Source: an uncultured Pirellula sp.
GTDB taxonomy: Bacteria; Planctomycetota; Planctomycetia; Pirellulales; Pirellulaceae
Assembly (NCBI GenBank): GCA_903892355.1
Contig: CAITIE010000069.1
Span: 24,618-88,617, forward strand
Direction of reading: 5' to 3'
Length of the DNA: 64,000 bases
The notes beneath the pieces are model-generated. The model did not search any database, had not been told where the DNA came from, and saw nothing but the letters and a program-made list of their open reading frames with translations. The position numbers and the translations under genes were made by a program. This document shows, one piece after another, positions 18,390 to 25,248 of this stretch. The first letter of the stretch is position 1. Each line of letters opens with the position of its first letter.

Positions 18390-18844
18390 TATGGCTTGAA
18401 AAATGCCTGGAAAAACAGGGTTTTGGCTTTGTGGGGCTTGGTTGGCGGCGTGTTGCGTTTGGGTTCCCTGCCGGTCGATGGGAGGTGTTGCTTGAATGCT
18501 TGGGGCAAGCCGCTGTGTGTCTGCGAACCGGGGGCTCAATCTTCCAAATCCAATTGCGAAGGCCGGCGTTGTTGAGGATCCGACAGTGTGGTTATCGCCC
18601 AGTTGGTTGGTGCTCGGCTAGCTGGTTTTGCCGCTCGTTGCGGCTGCAAAAACCTCTCGTGGTTTCCCGTTTTCTGCTCAAAATCGCCTGACCAGCTTGA
18701 CGGCCAAAATTGCGTTTTTGGGACCGCCGAGCCCTCAGGCGGTTGCAGGAATCCTTGTGCGGCGGTTCCGCTCAAGTCATTCCCGTGCGATGATGGCGAC
18801 TCGGGTTTTCGGATCGTGCCGCTTGTAATGCCGAGGAAACATCG

Positions 18845-19921
18845 TTGCTTCCGTCAAACTTTTCCGGCCTCGGCCCCGTGGATCCTCCCGCTGACGGGCC
18901 GGCTTCCGGTGCGCTAGAGCCCGCCCAAAATCCCTCGCCGAGTCCCTCGGCGCGGAACGTCCTGACTATCATCGCAACGCTCTTGGTGATTTGGGGGTGC
19001 GGCTGGCTGATCCGAAACTTGGCTCGCTCCGATGAAGTCGCTCGGTTGGCGTCCATGATCCTGTTCGCCCCGGTGCCCGTGGTCTCCATTTGGTTCGGTT
19101 GGCGCACGCGATGGCGAATCGCAGACTGTCTCGCCGCTGCATTCTCGCTTCTGCTTGGATTCATAGTCTGGAACGGGATCATGCTCCAAGGCCTAGGCAA
19201 TCCCTCGCAGCTTCGCGAGGTCATCTCTTTGAACGCTCTTCATTGGGTTCTGTTTGTGCTGGCCGGCGCCACAACCGCCCGATGGATTCAGTGGGTCTCC
19301 CGAATCGGAATATGGTCTATGGCCGTTAGTGATGAGGAGCCCGAGACCAAGGCGTTATCGGTGATTCGGCTGATGGGGATAACGGCTGCAGTAGCCGCGC
19401 TGGCGGTTTCCTATCGAGTGATCTTTAACGCTTCGATCGAGGAAGCCAAACCCTGGGTTGATATGGGGTTTCCAAATGGGGCGACTCACTGGTACTCGTG
19501 GTTTCCGCTGCGTTCCAAAATCTGGGTTTCGGGAGCAATCGGTGGTCTGCTGATCGGAGTTCATTGGTTCGCGATCGTCGGGATCCTTCGCTCGGGTTCG
19601 TACCGAATGGCCGGACTCGTGCTCTGGATCGTTGTCGCAGCCGGCCTTCGGTGGAGTGCGAATCAGATTTACTGGGGTGAGATACCGATCTTGGGTGATG
19701 GACCGATCCTGATCGATCTCGGCTTCCAGTCGCTGAGTGGAAGTTTAGCTTTTCTGCCAGTGCAGATCGCAATCCAAACGCTCGTCGAAGGAACCTTGCA
19801 AACCCTCATCACGTGCGCGTCAATCTATTGGTTGCGCGGTTTGGGTTATCGGATTGGGTTATCGGATTGGGCGAAGGGGCAGGGCCCCCCTGCCCTAGCC
19901 TTCCCTAGCGGGATGCAGTAG
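18845..19921 (+). CDS. Polytopic integral membrane protein, unknown function
   Basis: The 358-residue frame starts at TTG 18845. After a Pro/Ser-rich cytoplasmic stretch of about 38 residues there are roughly eight hydrophobic helices, beginning VLTIIATLLVIWGCGWLI. I do not recognise the family. The C-terminal residues GQGPPALAFPSG are encoded by a palindromic pair of octamers at 19877-19895, so the end of the protein may have been altered by that element. No obvious operon partner: the upstream side is gene-poor and the downstream accA converges. Confidence 0.65.
   Translation: MLPSNFSGLGPVDPPADGPASGALEPAQNPSPSPSARNVLTIIATLLVIWGCGWLIRNLARSDEVARLASMILFAPVPVVSIWFGWRTRWRIADCLAAAFSLLLGFIVWNGIMLQGLGNPSQLREVISLNALHWVLFVLAGATTARWIQWVSRIGIWSMAVSDEEPETKALSVIRLMGITAAVAALAVSYRVIFNASIEEAKPWVDMGFPNGATHWYSWFPLRSKIWVSGAIGGLLIGVHWFAIVGILRSGSYRMAGLVLWIVVAAGLRWSANQIYWGEIPILGDGPILIDLGFQSLSGSLAFLPVQIAIQTLVEGTLQTLITCASIYWLRGLGYRIGLSDWAKGQGPPALAFPSGMQ
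19877..19895. repeat. Inverted pair of GGGCAGGG octamers
   Basis: GGGCAGGG (19877-19884) is followed by CCCCCCTGCCC, whose CCCTGCCC is at 19888-19895. The arms can form a GC hairpin. The left copy is the only octamer found on the wrong side of the candidate dif site. Confidence 0.7.
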
Positions 19922-20052
19922 TAACGCAGCAAGGAAAGCAAGGAATCAGAGATCACCAAGTGAACGGGGCCTGCAGAAACCCGGCTAGGCCCCTAGAAAC
20001 CGGGCCTGCAGCGATTGCACTTCGGCGTGGCAAATGCCGAAATGCTCGAACG

Positions 20053-20080
20053 AAGTCAGTTACTGGAAGTCAGTTACTGG
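20053..20080. repeat. 14-bp tandem duplication downstream of accA
   Basis: AAGTCAGTTACTGG occurs twice without a gap (20053-20066, 20067-20080), a few bases beyond the accA stop. Nearby, GGGCCTGCAG is also repeated in the same gap. Confidence 0.8.
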
Positions 20081-20083
20081 AAG

Positions 20084-21091
20084 CTAGACGCTGAAGGTAT
20101 ATCCGTGTTGGCTCACGGTGCCATCTTCGAGCTGCTCAAGGTACGAGCCCATTTTCCGAAACTTGTCATAGCGGCGTTCGAGGAGTGTTTCGGGATCGGT
20201 TTTGACCAATTGCTCCAGGGTTTTTGCAAGATAGTTTTTCAGGCGAGCCGCCATTTGGTGATGGTCTCGATGGGCGCCGCCGAGGGGTTCCTCGATGACA
20301 TCGTCGACCACACCGAGTTGCGGCAAATGCTCCGAAGTGAATCGCAACACATCGGCCGCCTTAGGCGCATGCTGATGGCTCTTCCACAGGATCCCCGCGC
20401 AACCCTCGGGGCTGATCACGGAGTAATAGGCGTACTGCAGCATGGCGATGCGATCCCCGACGCCGATCCCGAGTGCGCCACCCGAGCCGCCTTCGCCGAT
20501 GACGATACAAATGATCGGCGTTTTGAGTTGGCTCATCAGGAACATGCTTTCCGCAATCACTTGAGCTTGTCCTCGTTCCTCGGCGCCGATCCCTGGGTAA
20601 GCACCTGGGGTATCGATGAAGCAGATAATTGGGATGCCGTACTTTTCCGCTAGTTTCATCTTGGCCATCGCCTTGCGATAGCCTTCAGGGTGGGCGCAAC
20701 CGAAATGGCAAGCGGCGCGTTCCTTAAAGGTTCGGCCCTTTTGGTGCCCGACCACCATGACTTTTTGGCGCCCCAGTTTGGCGAATCCAGTGAGAAGAGC
20801 TCGGTCGTCGCCAAAGAACTTATCGCCGTGCAATTCGATGAACTCATCGAAGGCTAGGTTCAAGTAGTCGCGGGTGTAAGGACGGTCCTTGTGGCGAGAG
20901 ACCTGGACGACTTGCCAAGGCGTCAGTTTCGAATAAATCTCTCGCGTCGTATCGGTCCAACGGCGTCGCAGTTGGCGAGCCAGTTCTTGCTGTTCCTCCG
21001 ACGGGTTTGCGGCGGCTTCGATTTCGCCCAATTGCGTTTCGATATCCAGCATCGGTTGTTCGAATTCAAAGCCTTTTGCTGCGCTTGGCAT
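20084..21091 (-). CDS. accA: Acetyl-CoA carboxylase carboxyltransferase, alpha subunit
   Basis: The 335-residue product is a full-length AccA. The N-terminal helical segment carries LDIETQLGEIEAA and the start of the domain reads RPYTRDYLNLAFDEFIELHGDKFFGDDRALLTGFA. The carboxyltransferase core has GCAHPEGYRKAMAKMKLAEKYG, the oxyanion region FIDTPGAYPGIGAEERGQ and GEGGSGGALGIGVGD, then SVISPEGCAGILWK. With AccD it transfers carboxyl from biotin to acetyl-CoA, the first committed step of fatty-acid synthesis. No accD is in this window. Start ATG at 21091 gives the normal length. Confidence 0.96.
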   Translation of the reverse strand: MPSAAKGFEFEQPMLDIETQLGEIEAAANPSEEQQELARQLRRRWTDTTREIYSKLTPWQVVQVSRHKDRPYTRDYLNLAFDEFIELHGDKFFGDDRALLTGFAKLGRQKVMVVGHQKGRTFKERAACHFGCAHPEGYRKAMAKMKLAEKYGIPIICFIDTPGAYPGIGAEERGQAQVIAESMFLMSQLKTPIICIVIGEGGSGGALGIGVGDRIAMLQYAYYSVISPEGCAGILWKSHQHAPKAADVLRFTSEHLPQLGVVDDVIEEPLGGAHRDHHQMAARLKNYLAKTLEQLVKTDPETLLERRYDKFRKMGSYLEQLEDGTVSQHGYTFSV

Positions 21092-21215
21092 GATCTTGAA
21101 TGGGTTATTGGTAGAGTGCTAATTTGGAAAACGATGAAACGTCAATGAATTTATCGGGCTCCACAGTCAGACCGAAGCTTGATCGAAGAACGCGGTCGAC
21201 GTGGACGGAGACGGC

Positions 21216-22121
21216 CTAGGTCGGGGCGTCGATCCGGCCGCCTCCTTGGAAATCGTCGAACGGGTTTACATCCGGAATGCGAGGCGGCTTCTTAAAGATC
21301 GGTGTGCCTCGGAGCATTTTGAGGACATCCCACATGCTATCTGGCCGATCCTCAGGTTTCTTGGCAAGCATCTTTCGCACGACTGCGTTGAACTCGGGAG
21401 TCACGTTTTCATTGCCGACGAGGATCGACGGGACCGATGCCGAAAGGTGTTTGCTCAAGAGTTCGTTGGGTGTGTTTCCGGTAAAGGGAGCGCGGCCCGT
21501 GATCAATTCATAGATCATGCAGCCCATCGAGTAGATATCGCTGCGCGGGTCCAAGGTTTGTCCTCGGATTTGTTCTGGGGACATATAAGATCGCGTCCCT
21601 TCCACTTTGGTTTTACCAGCAAAGAGTTTGCCGAGTCCCGTTTTGACTTTTTTGGCGATCGTAAAGTCGATCATTTTGACTTCCCAATTCCGGCTCAAAA
21701 GAAAATTGTCAGGCTTGATATCGCAGTGGACATATCCCTTGGAGTGCAGGAAGTAGAGTGCCTCGGAGGATTGTTCGACGATGCTCGGCAACTGGTATGC
21801 GATGGATTCGGGGCCTTTTCGCATGGCCATTTTCAAGTTGAGTTCGCTGAAAAGTTCCAAAACGATGAACGGGGTTTCGGCATCGGTTCGATACTCGATG
21901 AGTTTGATGATGTTCTTGTGGCTCATTGCTTTGGCCACTTCAAATTCATGCTTGAGGAACGCGATTTCCTCCTTGTTTCCTCGCTGTTCGGGGCGGAGTA
22001 CTTTTAACGCAAAGTGGGCGTTGTCCTTGTCTCGAATCGCTTCCCAGACTTGGCAGGTGCTACCGAGTCGGATCAGTCGGGCGAGTCGATAGGAGCCGAG
22101 AAAGTCGCGAACCTTGACCAT
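21216..22121 (-). CDS. Eukaryote-like Ser/Thr protein kinase (soluble, atypical loops)
   Basis: From ATG 22121 the protein has 301 residues and begins directly with the kinase fold: YRLARLIRLGSTCQVWEA for the Gly-rich loop, FALKVLRPE for the ATP lysine, YVHCDIKPDNFLL for the catalytic loop, MIDFTIAKK where DFG is expected, and GTRSYMSPEQIRG for the activation segment. HRD is HCD and DFG is DFT, so it is a non-RD kinase with an unusual metal-binding loop. There is no membrane or sensor domain, unlike PknB-type kinases. A longer frame begins at 22208 but its first 29 residues are Ser/Arg/Cys-rich, partly encoded by a GGGNAGGG cluster, and were not chosen. Confidence 0.88.
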   Translation of the reverse strand: MVKVRDFLGSYRLARLIRLGSTCQVWEAIRDKDNAHFALKVLRPEQRGNKEEIAFLKHEFEVAKAMSHKNIIKLIEYRTDAETPFIVLELFSELNLKMAMRKGPESIAYQLPSIVEQSSEALYFLHSKGYVHCDIKPDNFLLSRNWEVKMIDFTIAKKVKTGLGKLFAGKTKVEGTRSYMSPEQIRGQTLDPRSDIYSMGCMIYELITGRAPFTGNTPNELLSKHLSASVPSILVGNENVTPEFNAVVRKMLAKKPEDRPDSMWDVLKMLRGTPIFKKPPRIPDVNPFDDFQGGGRIDAPT

Positions 22122-22533
22122 ATTGAAGCTACTGCTTGTTGAGCTACTGCGGGGGCAAAAGGAATCAGGACCCCCCTGCCCTACCCTGCATCGGGAACGC
22201 CGAGGCAAGTGAAACGGATGCCGATTGTGCCTTGGTATGCCGTTTCGATTGGAACTGCGTTTTCGCCTCGGAACATCGAGTCGAACACAGAAAGTTCGGG
22301 TCGAACACGGGATGGCCGAGGTACGAGCCTGGGGGCCGCATCTTCAGTACTATAGGCAAAACCCGCAAAATCCGAAAGGATTGACCTTTCCGGCGACTCC
22401 CCTACATTCTCTCGCAATGCCACGTGGTTGGGCGAGTTCAGTCCCGGGGCGTATCGCGAAAAAAGCATCGCAACTCGAGCGTTGAGTGGCGTAAGTCGTA
22501 TTCAAGTCCTTCTATTTCCAAGGAATCTATATC
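22122..22533. other. Intergenic region between the kinase and tpx
   Basis: This divergent 412-base gap must hold promoters for both genes, but I see no strong sigma-70 match. It contains the leftward octamer pair at 22174-22186 and otherwise nothing I can support. Confidence 0.4.
22174..22186 (-). repeat. Two overlapping GGGNAGGG octamers, leftward
   Basis: CCCTGCCC (22174-22181) and CCCTACCC (22179-22186) on the plus strand are GGGCAGGG and GGGTAGGG on the minus strand. Confidence 0.6.
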
Positions 22534-23052
22534 ATGGCCCGTTCTGGAGTTATCACGTTCAAAGGTTCCCCAATGACCCTTCTCGGGGACGAACTCAAGG
22601 TGGGGAGTAGTTTGCCTGACTTTACCCTCCACTACTTCGAGGGTGGATTGAAGACCATTACGCCTAAGGATTTGGCCGGCAAGCCGACCATCATTTCCTC
22701 GGTTCCGTCTCTCGATACCGGGGTCTGTGCTATCCAAACCAAGAAATTCAACAGTGAATTGGCCGCCATGGAAGGAAAGATCAACGCTGTTACCGCTAGC
22801 CGCGACCTACCGTTCGCCATGAATCGTTTCTGTGGCGCTGAGTCCATCAAGAACATGCGTGTCGGTAGCGATTACCAATCGGGGGATTTCGGAAGCAAAA
22901 CTGGGCTTCTTATCGACGAGCTCAAGCTTCTTACCCGAGCGGTTATCGTTGCGGATGCCAATGGCAAAGTCGTTTATGTAGAGATCGTTCCAGAAGTGAC
23001 CTCAGAGCCCAATTACGATGCGGCGTTGAGTGCATTGAAGTCGATTCTCTAA
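22534..23052 (+). CDS. tpx: Thiol peroxidase (Tpx-type peroxiredoxin)
   Basis: The 172-residue protein is a complete Tpx: FKGSPMTLLGDELKVGSSLPDF at the start, the peroxidatic cysteine in SVPSLDTGVCAIQT (about residue 64) and the resolving cysteine in MNRFCGAE (about residue 98), then RAVIVADANGKVVYVEIV. It reduces hydrogen peroxide and organic hydroperoxides, using thioredoxin as reductant in characterised members. It stands alone between divergent and convergent neighbours and ends before a strong hairpin. Confidence 0.96.
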   Translation: MARSGVITFKGSPMTLLGDELKVGSSLPDFTLHYFEGGLKTITPKDLAGKPTIISSVPSLDTGVCAIQTKKFNSELAAMEGKINAVTASRDLPFAMNRFCGAESIKNMRVGSDYQSGDFGSKTGLLIDELKLLTRAVIVADANGKVVYVEIVPEVTSEPNYDAALSALKSIL

Positions 23053-23113
23053 ACCTGAGTGTTGGATCGATTTTCAAGAATTGAATTTGCGGGGGCGTAG
23101 AATGACCTACCCC

Positions 23114-23147
23114 CCCTGCCCTCTGCTCTGTCCCCCCTGCCCTGCCC
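23114..23147 (-). repeat. Three GGGCAGGG octamers, leftward
   Basis: CCCTGCCC occurs at 23114-23121, 23135-23142 and 23140-23147 in the gap downstream of tpx, each preceded by extra C residues. Confidence 0.6.
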
Positions 23148-23172
23148 TGAGGCGTTGGGCCATGAAAACAAG

Positions 23173-23213
23173 AAGCTCTTACCTCGATGGATTGAAATCG
23201 AGGTAAGAGCTTT
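23173..23213. terminator. Perfect 16-bp hairpin between convergent genes
   Basis: AAGCTCTTACCTCGAT (23173-23188) pairs without mismatch with ATCGAGGTAAGAGCTT (23197-23212) over an 8-base loop. It lies between tpx (plus) and the coiled-coil gene (minus), so it probably ends both transcripts. The T-run on either side is short. Confidence 0.7.
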
Positions 23214-23310
23214 AAACCAGATAAAAGCTTTAGATATAAGCCTTGCTGAAAGGGATACCGCGCATGTCTGCTTCGATTCTTCAAAGATCCGCGGTCTATT
23301 CATCAAAAAG

Positions 23311-23940
23311 TTAGTCTCGGTCGCGTTTCAGTTCGCCGGCAATACGTTTCATTTCGCCAGCCATACGCTCAACCATCTCACGCAATTCACGCATTTCTCG
23401 TTTGAGCTGCTCATTCTCTTCCATGAATCGTGCCATCGGGGCCCCTGGAGCGTTCGGTCCGGGTGGATTGAATCCTGGTTGCCGTTGATTTTGCATCGAA
23501 CGCGCAAATGCTTCCTTAGCGTTGCCTAAGTCGTTTTCAATATCGTCGGCCTTGCGAGTGACCTCGTGAGCCATGTCGTGCATTTCTGCCATCTTGAGGT
23601 TTTCGGCAGCGACTCGCAGGTGCTGAAGTCGTTTCGCAGTTCGTTCGAGCTTCTCGACTTGCTCAGCGTTCGGACGCCCTTGGCGGGCACGCTCGGGCGA
23701 CTCTTTGCGATTTTGTCGTTCCGATTGACGTTCTAGCGCAGCCATCAATTCCGCGGCTTCACGTTTGCGCTGACGCGCTTGTTCAGGTTTTCCATTGTTT
23801 GCGAGTTCTTCCGATTCCTCACGCAGTTGTGCGATCTTGGCTTTGAGTTCTTCGCGTTCATCGGCATGCGAAGGTGCCGCATTCGATAGAAAGCATGCGG
23901 TGGAAACGAATGCGGATGCAATCCAAAGTTGGTAACGCAT
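23311..23940 (-). CDS. Secreted coiled-coil protein, unknown function
   Basis: The 209-residue product has a signal peptide (LWIASAFVSTACFLSNA, cleavage expected near SHA-DE at residue 27). The rest is almost wholly charged heptad-like helix: EELKAKIAQLREESEEL, QVEKLERTAKRLQHLRVAAENLKM and, after a short Pro/Gly linker (GFNPPGPNAPGAP), QLKREMRELREMVERMAGEMKRI. Such proteins are frequent and uncharacterised in planctomycetes. It converges with tpx and lies 174 bases downstream of the MotA/TolQ/ExbB-type gene. Confidence 0.82.
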   Translation of the reverse strand: MRYQLWIASAFVSTACFLSNAAPSHADEREELKAKIAQLREESEELANNGKPEQARQRKREAAELMAALERQSERQNRKESPERARQGRPNAEQVEKLERTAKRLQHLRVAAENLKMAEMHDMAHEVTRKADDIENDLGNAKEAFARSMQNQRQPGFNPPGPNAPGAPMARFMEENEQLKREMRELREMVERMAGEMKRIAGELKRDRD

Positions 23941-24114
23941 AAAGGATGGTCCTGGGTTGGGAGTGTAGGAGAGGCAAAGCCCACTTGCACCGGAGCCTCG
24001 AGGTTCCGCGCGGGCGCGAGAGCAGGTTTTTGATTGCTCCCATGAAACGACTATACTTGGCGGAGGGAGTGGGTGACAAGGTCTGGGGCCGAGATAGGAT
24101 TACGTCACAATAGG

Positions 24115-25059
24115 TTAAGACGGGGATTCCGTGCGTCGCGAAACAGGCGGGGCGTTTGGCGGGGGAACTGGAGATTTTCGCACATCGCGAGCAGCGAGCT
24201 CGCGGCCGATGATATCAAAGCGGGTTTTGCTTTCGAACGGTTCGAGGCTTCGGACCAATTCGCTCATCAGTTCTTCAATCCGGCCGAACACCTTGGTGAT
24301 TTTACCTTCGAAGTAATGGGATGCGATGGCAGCGGGGATCGCAACAATCAAACCGGCAAGTGTTGTCACGAGGGCTTCGTAGATCCCCACCGCCAAGAAG
24401 TCGGCTCGGTTTTGACCGGCGGTCAGTTGCGTCGTATCGTGGAAAGCTCGAATCAGACCCCACACCGTACCGAGCAATCCCAGCAATGGCGCGATGCCAG
24501 CTCCAAGGTTGAGCCACCTCACATTGGCATAGGCGCGATCGACTTGTCTCTGGGTCGCCTCGGTGACTGCGGTGGCGATTTCCGATTGGGGCCGGCCTGC
24601 TAGCACGATTCCCGATTTCGCGATCTCGGATGCGGCGCATCGAGACTCATTGCATACACGATACAGCTCCCGCGGATCGACTTTGCCGGAGCGAAGTGCG
24701 TTGGTCATCGATTTTCGAAACGAGTTGGGGAGAAGGCGTCCCGAGCGCAACCCGATCCAACGGTCGAACACAAACGTCACGACAACCAAGCTGGTGACTC
24801 CGATCGGGATCATGAACACACCCCCGCGGATCAGCAGGTCGATGAAATCGATCCCCATTTGTTTTTTATCGACGGGGACTTCGGCGGCGATGGTTGTCGG
24901 TGTGGTCCCGAGAACTTCGTTGGATTGCCCAAAGCTCACTCCGCAGAAGCCAACGGTTAAAGCCAAGATCCCAACCATCAAAAGCAATTTGCCGCGGGCA
25001 TGCAACGCCGTGAAAAGCAGCGAGCGAGTGCTCGCTGCATTGGTATTGTCCAAACGCAT
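24115..25059 (-). CDS. MotA/TolQ/ExbB-family proton channel protein
   Basis: The family core is clear in residues 85-300: a first helix (GGVFMIPIGVTSLVVVTFVFD), a cytoplasmic loop (LRSGKVDPRELYRVC), and the paired helices GAGIAPLLGLLGTVWGLIRAF and LVTTLAGLIVAIPAAIASHYF. With an ExbD/TolR partner such proteins use proton flow to energise outer-membrane transport or envelope integrity; no partner gene is adjacent. ATG 25059 is chosen because it is followed by a credible signal peptide (GKLLLMVGILALTVGFCGVS, cleavage near FGQ). The frame stays open to 25227, but the added residues look non-native. Confidence 0.85.
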   Translation of the reverse strand: MRLDNTNAASTRSLLFTALHARGKLLLMVGILALTVGFCGVSFGQSNEVLGTTPTTIAAEVPVDKKQMGIDFIDLLIRGGVFMIPIGVTSLVVVTFVFDRWIGLRSGRLLPNSFRKSMTNALRSGKVDPRELYRVCNESRCAASEIAKSGIVLAGRPQSEIATAVTEATQRQVDRAYANVRWLNLGAGIAPLLGLLGTVWGLIRAFHDTTQLTAGQNRADFLAVGIYEALVTTLAGLIVAIPAAIASHYFEGKITKVFGRIEELMSELVRSLEPFESKTRFDIIGRELAARDVRKSPVPPPNAPPVSRRTESPS

Positions 25060-25248
25060 TTGGTCGCAAGCAGACCGTAAACCGGATCGCGATCGTGGTG
25101 GCACGCAATGCTCCTTTGTGACGACGAATAAAACAGGAACCCCAGTATAACCCAAGGCCGAAGACATCAAAATCAGAATCCGCGAGTGGGGATCGATCCT
25201 CTGAGCAGTAGCTCCCGGTTTATTCAAGGAAGTCTGGGTTGTTTCGGG

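Larger units (their letters stand above)
17944..18844. other. Gene-poor 0.9-kb region
   Basis: Between the CvpA-like gene and the membrane-protein gene there is no well-supported coding region. The left half is A/T-richer and carries a marginal minus-strand frame; the right half (18370-18560) is markedly G/T-rich on the plus strand. It contains the candidate dif site at 18362-18389. No tRNA-like or transposon-like sequence is visible. Confidence 0.6.

Noticed and set aside
20015..22007. Long plus-strand frames antisense to accA and the kinase (20015-20653, 21201-22007)
   Set aside because: Both mirror strongly conserved genes on the minus strand and have no family features.
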